NCBI RefSeq assembly: GCF_003473485.1
Contig: NC_053045.1
Location: 52,122,494-52,186,493 of the forward strand
Direction of reading: 5' to 3'
Length of the DNA stretch: 64,000 bases
Source: Medicago truncatula
Lineage: Eukaryota > Streptophyta > Magnoliopsida > Fabales > Fabaceae
Part shown: positions 47,374 to 59,693 of the stretch, one piece after another
How positions within the stretch are numbered: the first letter of the stretch is position 1
Layout: every line of letters begins with the position of its first letter
Position numbers and translations under genes: made by a program
Notes under the pieces: generated by a model
Told to the model about the DNA's origin: nothing
Database searches by the model: none
The model's input: only the letters and a program-made list of their open reading frames with translations

Positions 47374-49480
47374 AATGTTATGTTGAAGGCTTCAGCTGAG
47401 GCAAGGCTATATCCAGATTATAAAGTAAGTAAAAAAGAGAAGTGCAACATTTCTCATCTGTAATTTGGTGATGATACTCTAGTTGGGGTGAGAAAGGTTA
47501 GGCAAATGTTAAAGTTATAAAAGCTAATATCATTATTTTTTTTAGTTAATATTTGGGGTTGAAGGTGAATTCCCACAACAACTTATAAGAGGGGTTGTAT
47601 GTGTCTATTTATTTGATGGTTGGGGTATCATTGGTGTTAAATCCTAAAATAGGTGGTATCCCATTTGTTTACCTTAGTCTCCCGATTGGGGGTGATCCAC
47701 GACGGTTATGTTTTTGGCATTTGTTGCCTGAGCGCCTAAAAGGAAGGCTATCAGGGTAGAAAAACATAAATTTGTTGTTGAGTGGTCGCTCAGTATTTAT
47801 AAAATTTATCATATCTTCTCTTTCGGTCTACTTTTTTACTTTTTTAAGGTTCTCAGAGTATTATCTACTTTATATAATATCATTTTACATGTTTCATCTT
47901 GGATGGTGAAAATATTAGGAAAATAAATTGGATAGGGAGGTTAGTAGGTTACGGGCGAGGAGGACCATGGGAAAAAAATGTCTGTTAATAAAAAAATTAT
48001 TGAGAAAATTGAATTGGACATAATCGTTCATTTCCTTTAATCTTTTCACTTCTTGTTCTTTAAATCTAAAACCCCGTAGTACCTAATTATTTTTTGCGAT
48101 GTCTTCATTCATGAGCTATGGTTCAAATTTATTAATTCAAAAAAGCGAGTCATTCGTCTCTGTGATAAATGAACACCAAAATATTGATCATGTCAATTGT
48201 GGAACATAAGGTGTGGTTCACACGATCACAAATATAATAACATAAATGACAACAATGCAACATCCATAACTTGAAAACCACGGATGCAAATGAAATGTAA
48301 CATAAGGGCCAATTTAAAAAGAAAGAAAAACTTAAAAGGATCAATCGAAAAAAAGATTTACACTTCAAAGGCGCTAGAGTAAAAATTATATGTCGGTTTA
48401 GGAAAAAAAAATTGTCCTAAATTATACGTCGTTTTACAATACCAATGCAACATTAATGTTATTTTTCTTATTATAACCTTAACTATTTATTACTATCTCT
48501 TCTTTCAATTCTTTCATTTATCTTTCCCATATTATTTATTAAGGAAAATTTTGTAAAACAACTCATAATATATTTTTTTTCCACACAATATTAATTACAT
48601 TTCTTAATATGTGTTAAATGCCCAAAACGTCATACAATTTGGGAGAGATGAAGTATAAGATAAGTATTTTAATTAGAGATGATAAGTTTTAAAATTAATT
48701 TATTATATTTTATTATCTCATTAGACACTATATTAACACAAAATATAATATATTATAACGTCTCTTGTCCTCGTCCTCACCACCTAACAAATCCAAGTGT
48801 CTATTAAATTTTTATTTGGAGGTGGAGATGGTTGGCTTGGAAGGAGGAGCAAGTCGAGGAGCGTTGGATGTAACTTTTGTCTCTGACTTTATAGGTTGCT
48901 ATGAACGATCGATGACTTTGAATTTTGGCACCTACTAAAGGATACATTGTTCGCGGCACACATATTATGTTTACTGCTACGAATGTTTCTCCATGTTCAG
49001 CGATTTCATGCCTCATTTGGAGCAAGTTGATCTCTTTGAAGGTGTCTATCTTTGCTTGGCAGCTTCTTAGAAATCAACTTCAAACGAAAGATAATCTATT
49101 TCGGCGAGGTATTGTTTCTTTGGATTCCCAACTATGTGTGAGTGGGTGCGGAGTCTTGAAATCAGTCCAACATTTATTCATGGATTTGTTCGTATTTTGA
49201 AGCATTGTGGTACATGGTACATGATTGGCTTGGCTTGACTGGTTTTTCTAAACCGTGACGTTTTGTTATGTTGCTCATTTGGTTTACTACTATTTAGGCA
49301 TTGTGGAAGGAAATCACCAACAGGATTTGTAATAACAGCGCAAGCACTTTACTTTAGTTATTTAGTATTAAGCTACTTTCGTTTAGGTGGTTGAAGGCAC
49401 ACAAGTTTACAGGTGCTTTTAGTTATCGTAATTGGTGGATTAATCCTCTTTTGTGCTTGAATTTTGTCTAACTTCTATTG
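47374..49480 (+). pseudogene. LINE ORF2 remnant (reverse transcriptase and zf-RVT), interrupted
   Basis: 47374-47980 reads in broken frames like the second half of a plant L1-type reverse transcriptase: MLKASAEARLYPDYK, FGDDTLVG (catalytic motif region, first Ala of FADD replaced by Gly), IPFVYLSLPIGGDPR, and a DREV-like tail. After about 850 bp of unrelated AT-rich DNA, 48840-49480 carries the zinc-binding reverse-transcriptase C-terminal domain (zf-RVT), with LKVSIFAWQLLRNQLQTKDN and CVSGCGVLKSVQHLF. Many stops and frameshifts; not functional. Confidence 0.75.
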
Positions 49481-49728
49481 TCAGTTTTGTTTTCCTTAGG
49501 GTTTCGACTCTTGTTATTTTTGTAATTGTTTTCTTCTAATATAACACACCTTATGCTAGGTAGAATAAACTTTTTATTGTATTAATATATTTCATTTTGG
49601 CGTTTTAAAAAATAAAAAAAATTCCGTCACCAATATATTATATGCTTGCTAGAACTGTCTTTCAAAAGATGCTGACAAGGATAAAACCTAAAATCCCTCT
49701 CGGTTATAGCTGCACAAGGTAGATAAAA

Positions 49729-51030
49729 GGCTTTACCCCCTGTAATATAGACCACTTTTGGTTTTGCTCCATGTAAAATAATTTTTTTGGATTCGGTCCT
49801 TGTAAAAAAAATTGTTTTGAAACCCCCCCTCGGCCAGCTGACTGTGCATTTTTAGTGATGTGGCCTGCTGCGTAACCTTTATCGGATGACGTGCGCGCTA
49901 ACTGTATAATTTTTTTATTTTTTTCTGGAGTACACGTGGCATTTATGATTTTTATAAAAAATTTTAAAAAAACTCTTAAAATATTATAAAAAAATAAAAT
50001 AAATTCTAGAAAAATAAAAATATCAATACAAATGATTAAAAAACGAAAATAATTATGAAAAAATAAATAAAAATCTGGTAAAGTGAAAAATAATGAAAAA
50101 AATCTATAAAATTTAGTAAAAAAAAATCTGGAAAAAATTAATATATTTCAAAAAAATTCGGAAAAATGAAAAAAAATTCATATATTTTTTTTCGAAAGTA
50201 AGAAATTTTATTTTATAAGAAAATGAAAAATTCAGCAACTTAAAATATTTCCAAATTTATAAATATAATAAGAATAGAATTAAAAATGAAAGTTCAGATT
50301 TTTCTTTCGAAATTAAAAAGTTTGTTTTTTTATTTTTTTATACAGAAAATTAAAATATTGGAAAATATTTTCATAATTAAAAAAATATAACTTTAGATCA
50401 AGAAGAATAGAATTAAGGGTTTGTTATTCAACTATATAACATGACTTATATACCGGTGCCAATCAATATCCATTGTATCCTGTTATTCATCTAGATTATA
50501 TTTTCGGATAAAATAAAATTATAAAAATTAATTTTCAAAATCAAAATAATTATATAATAATATATTTTTGATTTTTTTTATAATTTTAGTTTAATTCAGA
50601 ATTTTTTTTTATAATTTTTTTGAAAATTTCGATATATATTAATTTTATAATTTTTTAAATTATTCCAGATTTTTTTTTATTAAATTTTCTAGATTTCTTT
50701 TCATTTTTATTCTTTTTAAAATTATTTTTATTAATTATTTCGTTATTTTTCCAGAACCTATTTCATTTTAAAAAAAAAATTAAGAATTTTTTCAATTTTT
50801 TTAAAAAATTATAAATGCCACGTATACCCCATTAAAAAATAAAAATAATTATACAGTCAGTTTGCCACGTCATCCGAAAAAGGTGACACATCATAAAAGA
50901 TGTACAGTCAGCTAGTCGAGAGAGTTTTCCAAAACAAAACAAAAAAATTAGAAGGATCAAATCCAATTTTTTTTTACAGGGGGCAAAACCAAAAGTGACG
51001 TATATTACAAGGATAAAGGCCTATTAACCT
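49729..51030. mobile_element. fold-back Mutator-like element, nearly palindromic
   Basis: 1.3 kb flanked by a perfect 9-bp duplication, tagataaaa (49720-49728, 51031-51039). The outer arms contain ttttggttttgctcc / ttttggttttgcccc, then a GC-richer cgtcatccg block and acgtggcattta; inside, both arms stay A-rich on one side and T-rich on the other almost to the centre, with shared aaaaatctgg / tctagaaa blocks, so the element could fold into one long hairpin of about 600 bp arms. The left tip lacks about 8 bp present at the right tip. No coding sequence. Confidence 0.85.
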
Positions 51031-51092
51031 TAGATAAAAAAAGAGAAATGCTAAAGAGTGTCTGTAAAGCATTGGTTAAGATAGCTAAAATA

Positions 51093-51239
51093 CTCCCTCC
51101 GGTTCTATTTACAAGAGAAAGTTGATTTTTTTGATATATTGAATAATGTATATATCTAGTCAGGAATCTAAACCAAATACATAAATTATTTAGTGTATCT
51201 AAAAAGTAAATTGTCTCTTGTAAATAAGACCGGAGGGAG
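51093..51239. mobile_element. Stowaway-like MITE, well preserved
   Basis: Begins CTCCCTCCGGTTCTATTTAC and ends GTAAATAAGACCGGAGGGAG, with TA on both sides (51091-51092, 51240-51241). 147 bp; the TIR is about 40 bp with few mismatches. Confidence 0.9.
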
Positions 51240-51657
51240 TAGAAAAGAAGTATGGGAAATGATAAAAAAAAATATTAATTTAACTTTTTAAAAGTTAAAA
51301 AATTGTTGATTTTAATGTCAATCTACTGTTTTAGTTTCCTTGACAAGGGCCCTTAAAACACCGTTAACATAACCCATAGAATAAAACCGATTGCAAATGG
51401 CGAGAGAGGGGATCTAAGCACCCCTTTGAAACTAGACTACTGCAAATCTGCAATGAACCATGTGATAAACAGCAACCAATAAATTTCTATAATGCAAGTT
51501 TAACAACCTGAGAATCACCTAGCTATTCTGAGATAGTATGCTAATTTAAATTCATTTTAGACTTCGGATGTGTTAAATATAAACATTACATCTAAATTTT
51601 TTGAATTTTAAACTACGGATGTTTTTTTTTGAGAAAAAAAAATTGCAATTTGAAAGT

Positions 51658-51740
51658 TTTTTTTTGTGGTGGCCGGTGTTTGAACTATAGACCTTGCATA
51701 TTTTATACATTATCCTACCAACTGAATTAAACTCACGAGC
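51658..51740 (-). mobile_element. short SINE copy with 13-bp duplication
   Basis: Minus strand: A box gtttaattcagttggtagg, tgtataaaatatgcaagg, B-box-like tatagttcaaacac, poly(A) end. Flanked by gcaatttgaaagt (51645-51657) and gcaatctgaaagt (51741-51753), one mismatch. Confidence 0.8.
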
Positions 51741-51753
51741 GCAATCTGAAAGT

Positions 51754-53004
51754 ATACAAAATCATGAAAAATTTCATTTTACACCATCGGATTTTAGAAT
51801 CCCGAGTATAGAACATTCCTGAAATTTGTAAACATTTTACACATGATTTTACAATTAGAAATTCCTAATTGGTTTATTGTGATTCACAATAATCGTGTTT
51901 TTAGCTGCAATGGATTGCAATGAAATCCTTCCGTAAATTTTTTTATACCGAGGATATTAAGGATAACATTCCGTGCCCAACTAAATTATGTAAATTTTTA
52001 GATACCGTAATGTTTGGTTGAATATCAATATACTCATCAGACAAATTCATTTAAAACATGAAATTGTTTTAAAATAAATTAATATAAAAATATAACATAT
52101 TATTGATTGAATTGAATGGATGATGAAAACTCAAGCAAAATCTCCAAGGCTATGCTTCTTAGGAGGGAACTGGGAAGGGTTTAGGAAAAATGAAGAAGCA
52201 AATGGAAGAAATAGAGGACGATAAAAAGAAAGGACTTTCAACGATTTTAATCTTCTTCGTAATACAAAATCCATCTCGTTTAGGAAACTTAAAAATTGTA
52301 TTAGAAGAGGTTTTTGATTGCTTTTGAATGGTTTATAAAAATTCTTCAATTTTAATATATTAATCATAAACATCAACTTACCATTCTCTAAAAAATTAGC
52401 CTTTCAAACAACGTAAAAGATTTCATAATTTTCAGCTATATTTCCTACCTCTAAAGCCCTCTTTCACCCAAACTCTCAAACACTCCAATATTTAAATTCA
52501 CATCCTTTCAAGTTCACCCAATGTTTAATCACACGTGTACTAATACTATGACCTCAACAAACAGCCTCCCCCTCCCCTGCGTAAATGCTTCAGACACATC
52601 CTTTAAATTCACATCATCTGAAGAATGGTGCATATTCGATGCTCTGTGTATATTCAACATGACTATTTCCAGGCTTTCGCTCTAAATATAGTTCTGAAAC
52701 TGACATTTTTTTTTATAATTCTGAAAGTGGCATTACATGAAAGTCAAACGAGTTCCATATACTGCTTCCCCTTTTAAGCATCGGCACACAGCCTGCTTCA
52801 CCAGTAGCATATATGGTTGAAAAGAATAGCAATTACATTGGAACCATATACAAGTTGTATACATGGTTAAAGCCCACCCCAGACATGTAGAAACCAAGCA
52901 AACTGCACACTAATTCCGGTTGCAAAATTGAATGCCGTGCTCTAATATCCATGTGACATTTGACCGGCTTTTCTGTCAGAAGCATTACCTTCAAGGAGCA
53001 AACT
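51754..53004. other. intergenic DNA and 3' region of the Arg/Ser-rich gene
   Basis: AT-rich. The right part (from about 52550) is probably the 3' untranslated region of the minus-strand gene ending at 53005. The 81-codon minus frame at 52131-52376 has no recognised domain. Confidence 0.45.
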
Positions 53005-56000
53005 CTATGTCTGACGAACCCGATCACGCCAAGACCCTTTTGGCCTGGCCAGCACCTGAAACAAAATACAATGATTATTATGCGAAGACCATATGTGTAT
53101 CCATGTTCTTTGTGGTATACAAATCACTCACTGTTTCACTCAAGAGGCTTGAAACCAGGTCCTTTTTATTATCAACCTCCTTCTCGTTCTCCCTTTCTGG
53201 CTCACTATCTGTACTGCTGGTGGGAGGTGGAGGAGCCGGAGCACCAAACATAGCTTCATCATGAGCAGCTTGAATTTGATCTTCCCGTTTGGACTATATA
53301 AGAATATGAATTCAATTTATATATCAGTCTACATAGTCAGAAGTGCATATAAACCAGTAATTAAACTGATTATTTGGCTATTTTGCTCATAAAAGGTAAA
53401 GGTAGATACCTCGACTGCGGAAAACCGGAAACTCTGACCAATGTGTTTGACTAAGGATGCATCATCTTCAGCACCTGCAGATAGGTGGGCATGCACAATC
53501 CGATATTAAGTTAATACCCAAACCCACCATTACTCATTGTCAATCACAAGCAAATATAGCTAGACAGGTCGTTCTATAATGCAAAAATTTCATTTTTGAC
53601 AAGAATGTTGCAAAAGTATAAACTAGTAATAAACACGCAAACAATTAATTTACAGGAAGAATGCTACAAAGGTATAAAATAGTAATAAGCACACAATAAT
53701 TTACAGGTATACTGATTGACAAGCATACAATTGCAGCATTCAATAGTAAGAAAGGCTATAAAGTAATTTTCACTCGACAACATGCACAAAACATTTGAGG
53801 CTTCAAGCCAATAAGAAAACTATGTTAATCAATAATTACATTACCAATAAAGCCACAGGGAGACCAAAATAATATCTAAACCAAAATGAGAAATGTAAAA
53901 CACCAGCATGAGCATGTCAATCACTCATACAAAGAATGCAGAACAAGCATCTAACAAAGCAAGTTCAAGTTGTCTTACAGCTCCAAAAAAGGAATTGTAA
54001 TCTGAAATATACCATAAATAATAATGAACGAAACTTCTATTATATTGTGGAAATGAAGGAAAACCAGTCTGTAACTAATAAGGAATAGCAGAACTGGATA
54101 TCACAGTACAAGTATACACGAAAATTACAAAGATGAAAGATAGGATAGGCAATTTGAGAAGCTTAGTCCCTCTCAAGGGTTCCAACTGAATCCCAGTCTA
54201 CCCTCACTCCTCCATAATATTCTCTCAACCGCATCACATGCCTAAACGGCAATGGTTGCCAACTTGGGCAATGATTACGCCGTTGGACCTCCTCCCTCCT
54301 CCTCACACAGGCTTTGGTTATTTAAGATTTCTATCATAATCAAAGAGGATTGGACTGAATACATTATGAGTGCAAATGGGACAGAATCACACAAATATAT
54401 TTATATTCATAAGAACAATGTTATCAAACAGACCTTCAACTTCCTCATCGTCAAGAGGGGCATCCTTGTTGAACTCAAATCGCTCCCAGCCCACGCCTCT
54501 ATCTGAATCCCGTGCAGCTGCAGTTGAAAGTATCCAATAAAAAAAATTAACACAACATGGATAAACTGTCTCATTTTTGGCAAACTAGGAAGCAATGATT
54601 TCTAACCACACTTCGAGTATGTAACATTCTAATTGTTTTCAATAATACCCTACGTCCTATGTTGCATAGATACATGTACAAGTACGAGAATACGACAATT
54701 TTTAAAAAAGTAAGGTACGGATACGTCAATAAAATCATAAGTTTTGTTATACTATAATATAACATGGAAGAGATAAATTCTTCAACTGACAACAAAAACA
54801 GCACAATAAAAATTAAAAAAGTTGAAATTTAGAGTTGGTTACAACAACAAATTCAAATGCACAAATAATGCTATATTATTATATATTATCATATTAATAG
54901 GAGTATACAAGAGTAAGCCACAAATTTCACTCACAGTACAATAATGAGCAAAAATGGAGTAGCACGAGTACCGTACGCGTACCCGGAACGAGTGCGTACC
55001 CAGTACGGGTACTTCACCATTTTACAAGTACCCGTGCTTCAGGGCTACGTCCCTACTGTCAGGGGCCCTGTTTATGGGGCTGGGCCTAAGGAGTTGATAG
55101 CAGGCCAGACTAAGTTATCAAAAGGAGCAAGAAAGTATCTGAGAACAAGTGAGGAAGCATGAACTAGCAGAAGGTGAGAGAACTAGAGACAACTAACTGT
55201 TAGGCTGAGGCAAGTAAATTAGTGAAAGGAGACTAGGAGAGTATCCAGAAGAATTACATTGTAATCTGTTGAATGGAGAGCTTTCAGCACTCCATAAGAG
55301 CATAGCTCTGTGGCAGTTGTGATTGTTAGATTCTTCTGTATAACTTTCCTAAAAATCCAATAATACCCGGTCTCATACTTCAACCATCTATGTCTATTTT
55401 TGCATCAATTTCCTACTGTTTCTGCAGGACCTACAACCTACCCTCGTATATATCACTAGTGGCAACCTAACCCAATTTCTTATATAAATAATCAAACTGC
55501 TAGAATATGAAACAATTCAAGCCAAAAAATTAATTTTTCAGAAATGACCCAAACAACAAGCTCTGGAAATTTAAAAATCAATCTTGAACGAGTACATAGC
55601 AGCAAAGGTTTTCAGAAAAATTTAACATTAGCTATACAAAGTTATCAAATAGAGCAAATGATGTTATTCTTTAAAAACCATTATGCACATAGGTACATTT
55701 GAGACATTAACACATACTTCCAATAAGATCTTCTATTTACTTACCAGTTTCAGAAAGCTGAAGCTTCATCTTGGCTTTCACTCTTTCAGCAGGTGCCTAT
55801 TGATGATCACAAACATACATAACCATGACTCATTCATAAACCATAATCATAACACATGAAACTCAAAACTAATTCAACCAAAAACATAAACATAACAATG
55901 AAATTAAGAAGCTTATAATTACCATATTATCATAACCGTGGATTAATTTCGCATAATCAACTCCAACATTCTTCCCCTTCCTCATTTCACTCCCTTTCCC

Positions 56001-56621
56001 TCTTTCCTTAACATCACTTGATTTCACTTCAGACCTACGTTGTTTACGTGGCGAAACACTTCTACTCCTCCTTCTCCCCTTCTCTCTTCCCCTTTCCCTT
56101 TTCCTCCTATCTCTACCTCTGTCAACATCAGAATCGCTTCGGCTTCGGCTTCTACCACTATCACGATCACGATCACGATCACGGTCACTATATCTACTAT
56201 TTCTCTCTCTACTCCTACTTCTCCTCCTTGAATCCCTATCTCTATACCTCTCTCGACTCCTACTCCTGCTTCGTCTTTTTCTTCTATCACTGTCTCTCGA
56301 AGAATAATCACGATTTGTTTTCTCCGAAACCCTAGATTCGGTTGTAGGTTTCTTTTTGAGCTTGTTTTGAATCGATTGGAGCTGAGATTTTCTGTCGGAA
56401 TCGGATGGGGCGGTGGTGGAAGCAGTGGTGGTGGTGGAGGAGGAAGAGGCTTTGACGAACTGCGAGAGGAATGAAGAGGAAGAAACGAGAGATGAACCGG
56501 GTTTGGGAACGGCGTCGTTTGATGTGGAAGTGGAAAAGCCGAGACCTTGTTTGAACTTTGCAGCTCCTTCCCCTTTACGAGTGAGTTCGTCGTAATATGC
56601 TGCTGCTTTTTCTTCTTCCAT
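53005..56621 (-). CDS. Arg/Ser-rich nuclear protein, probably RNA processing
   Basis: Complete six-exon gene, 1113 nt, 370 aa. Exons in transcript order: 56621-55923, 55796-55745, 54517-54434, 53474-53410, 53293-53132, 53055-53005; all GT-AG, all joins in frame. Start is ATG 56621 (a frame extends upstream without ATG). Residues 1-30 hold a conserved-looking start (AYYDELTRKGEGAAKFKQGL), 40-75 are Ser/Thr-rich, and about 105-205 form an RS/RD domain with RSRSRSRERYRDRDSRRRS-type runs; a run of cacgatcac repeats encodes alternating Arg-Asp. After it come AERVKAKMKLQLSETA, GWERFEFNKDAPLDDEEVE, SLVKHIGQSFRFSAVESK and the end GSWRDRVRQT. RS domains mediate splicing-factor contacts, so a nuclear RNA-processing role is inferred. 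Parts resemble the C-terminal half of RSRC1/SRrp53-type proteins, but I am not certain of the orthology. Confidence 0.9.
55057..55429. mobile_element. probable solo LTR inside intron 2 of the Arg/Ser-rich gene
   Basis: Starts TGTCAGG and is flanked by cctac at 55052-55056 and 55430-55434. The sequence is GC-richer than the intron and its second half (tgtaatctgttgaatgg..., tgtataactttcc...) looks like the R-U5 of a copia LTR. The right terminus is not a clean CA at the duplication (it would be three bases earlier), so the call is tentative. Confidence 0.4.
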
Positions 56622-57351
56622 CTCCTTCAATCACACTATCCTTCTTCTCCTTCCATCACTCTTCACCAATGTCAAATAATCAGTTGAAAATTATTCAAAA
56701 GATAAATATTTTAAAAATTGTTTTTTTAAGAAATTTTGATTTGCTAAATGAAAAGGATTTTTATATTTTTTTATATAATTAATGAGAAGTTTATAAAACG
56801 ATTATATCTTATTCAAGTTAAATTTGGATTAATAAGCATTAGCAAAAATCTTTCAAAAAATAGTACTAGCAAAACAAAAAAAATTATGAAAATGTTTTGA
56901 TACAAATATTTTAATGGGAAATGTTATATGGTATTTCAAAAAAATAAAAAAAATTATGTCATAAAAAATAAGTTAAGTAGCAAATGGAACTTCCTCACCT
57001 GTAGTTTGTGCACTCATAGCTTGTGGAAATAATTGAAGATCCTTTGTTATGGTCAGACTTCTTTGAGGAATAATCATCGAGAAAATAAGTTGAATTTGTG
57101 TACCCGATGAATGAGGTGTTGTTGTACTTGTACCTAATGTTACAATTGCTTACGGTGACTTATTTTGTTGAACGAAGGGTTCTAAAATAAATGGATGATG
57201 ATCATTGCCATCCCATCCCATCCAACCAAATAAAATATGTCCACGATTTAATCAGTTACAGAAAACGAAAGGAAGTACTTGACTTTAAAGGTAGTAAAAT
57301 CGAAGAATGTTGAACTTTTTGCGCCTCGGCCAAAGGATCATGGACATAACT
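56622..57351. other. promoter side of the Arg/Ser-rich gene and intergenic DNA
   Basis: AT-rich; no clear TATA box. From about 56990 the sequence may be the diverged end of the LINE ORF1-like pseudogene, but I cannot align it. Confidence 0.4.
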
Positions 57352-59685
57352 TTATGACCTTCTAGGACACGGTGTAACATTTGTTGATTCTTCATTAACA
57401 ATTTTTATGATTACATGTTCGTGAACAATAAAGTCTTCATTCGCATGATCATCATTAACTAGTTCTTCATAAGTCGTTTCCTCGATAATATTTCCTGCAT
57501 TAACAGGTTCTACATTTGTGACTTCATATGTTGTAGTAGAGGGAATAGGAACATCATGAACTACTTTCAGGTCCATAATAGCATCAGTAGAAACTACATT
57601 CAGAATAGCATGTGCGAAAAAGACTTTGGAAGAGCCTATACCTTTAGGGTTCTCTTTTTCCATAAATTTTTAAACCGTACGTTTTTGGAACCAGGGAAGG
57701 TTTTTTTTTTTTACCACGATCAGCTATCTCAATGTTCTGCTTAGGCAATAACTAGTGGCATTTTTTTTTTCCAGACAAAATAGAAAATATATAAAATAAA
57801 AAGAAAGTGTTACAAAGATTGGAGGGACATTTGATTTGACCCAAAAATAACCCAGCTGGGAATACATCGTGAGAAAATAGTCCAAAATGGATCGACTCTA
57901 ATCTATTCTAACAAAAAGACACTAATCACAGGCGCAACCCAGCGAACCCACGTACGGGCACGAAACCAGGTTACAAAAAAGTATGAAAAGTGAAAATCTG
58001 TCGAGAACAACTAGAGTTTAAGAATGGCGAATGGATCGACCGCCAACACGGTAACAAATCCAAGTGCCAACAGCTCTCTGATCAACAGCAAGCATAAAAT
58101 GCCCTTTCGAACAAAACAACGCGTAAGAACTCAGATCGATGGATGAGTCCAATACGTCAACAACCAGACCCTTTCTGTTTAAACAAACCAGACCCTTCCG
58201 AGTTTTAGTATCACAACAGACCCTTTCGAGTTTACGAAACAATCCACTTCAAAAAGGTCATATCCGAACCCTCCCAATCTAGTAACAACAAACACAACAC
58301 CAGAGATAAAAACAAACACGACACATAACAAAGCAACGAACAAAAAGAGCCTCCAAGAGCATCCACGCGGTGGTAGCGAAACAACAACCAAAGAGTCTGC
58401 AGATCTCAACAGATCTGATGAAGGAACCAGAGAACAGAGGTCGTGCAAGGTGAGGAAGAAAGAAGCCAACATAGAACCACCTATATTCAGCGACGCTCCA
58501 CCACCGAGAAATTCGTGAACCACAACCAGGAGACAGCTTGGAGGCGAGGCAAAACAGCGGCGCCGCCGTCAACCACCTAAGAACAACCACGACATACCCA
58601 CAAACACAAAGTCGCAGGAAGGAACCAACACCACCCACCAAAGCGGAGATCCGAGCTCGAATCAAACCACCGCCAAACCAACGGACGGAGGAGATCTAAA
58701 GCAAAAACGGTACCGTGAGCGGAGAGATGAGAGAAACCTAAAACAGCGAAAAGGGACGACAACCCCCAAGTGGTGTAGCTCAAAAGACGGCGAGCTCACC
58801 ACTCCCCTTCAAGATCTACATCTTGAAAGGAGGGATTTGGATTTTGGTAGGGAAAGTCGGTTGTGTTTGGCTGTTGTCTGTAGAGAGAAGTGAGAGGGAT
58901 AAGTTAGAGAGAGAATGAGACTTTTAACTAGTGGCATATTGTACCATCATGTCAGATAATTCAACATTGTGAACAAAATCCAGGAAGTCATTCATACTTA
59001 ACTTCTAACTTGAATGCAAACCCATCTATTTCAACCATAATTTCGTCAAATATGCAACGAGAAAAATCAACATCAAATAAGGCACGCGCACTGTGTCCGA
59101 AAATTCTTGAGTAACAGTGTCAATAATTAGAGAAGTGCCTACTGGTATATCAAATTCACGAAGAGTTCCACCGTGTCGGTACTTCTGCAGTAGTTCCATC
59201 AATCTAATCCATATTGGGCATGAGTTTGCCTTTGGGAGTGCGCGTAAGGCCTCTGCCCACTTTGAAAGTCGAACCAACTCTGGATTCATATTGATGGTGC
59301 CTTGTGACCATATTGTCATAAGATCCTCCATTAATCCAAATGTGAGTTCGAAATATCCTCAACCAAGATAAATTAGACGCCAAGAATATATTGTTTTCCA
59401 TATTTTGGATAACTTCAAAGAGACCTCATTTGTTGTATATGGTTTGCGCCTTTTCTAAGCACCAAATGTTTGAAGTTTTCATTGACACCCTAATTAACCT
59501 TTCTCATAGTCTTATCGTGTTAGCTTGATACAGAAAGAATCTCCTTTAACCTTTGGGATGTGAAGTGGTTCATTTTGTCCTACATCAGAATTCGAAACAA
59601 CTTGGGCAAAATATTTAATGGTTGTTGCCCCCATGGATGAAGGCTTGTATGAATAAGAGACTATGGTAAAAGCAACGCTGCTCAT
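57352..59685 (-). pseudogene. LINE ORF1-like (DUF4283) pseudogene split by a retroposon
   Basis: Read on the minus strand from about 59685 (ATG) there is an N-terminal region with stops near 59515, then 59401-59026 in two overlapping frames. It reads like the DUF4283 domain of plant LINE ORF1 proteins: DLMTIWSQGTINMNPELVRL, WAEALRALPKANSCPIWIRL, LLQKYRHGGTLREFD and PVGTSLIIDTVT. The frame is then broken by the retroposon at 57762-58924 and resumes as 57663-57352, an acidic/Thr-rich stretch (EETTYEELVNDDHANEDF). LINE ORF1 proteins bind element RNA. This copy is dead by stops, frameshifts and insertion. Confidence 0.7.
57762..58924 (-). mobile_element. minus-strand non-LTR retroposon with 13-bp duplication
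   Basis: 1163 bp. A perfect 13-bp duplication, taactagtggcat, flanks it at 57749-57761 and 58925-58937. The T run at 57762-57770 on the plus strand is a poly(A) tail on the minus strand. It is clearly GC-richer than its surroundings. On the minus strand the 5' end is pyrimidine-rich with ctcctttcaagatgtagatc; the 3' part ends gtaacactttctttttattt. Frames of 60-130 codons are open on the minus strand but show no reverse transcriptase or other domain. It is probably a LINE with a deleted interior or a large SINE-like derivative. Confidence 0.8.
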
Positions 59686-59693
59686 TAGTATTA

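Noticed and set aside
52131..52376. 81-codon minus-strand frame
   Set aside because: AT-rich, no recognised motif, no splice or promoter evidence.
55869..56335. Plus-strand and alternative minus-strand frames over the RS domain
   Set aside because: Shadows of the repetitive Arg/Ser/Asp codons of the real minus-strand exon.
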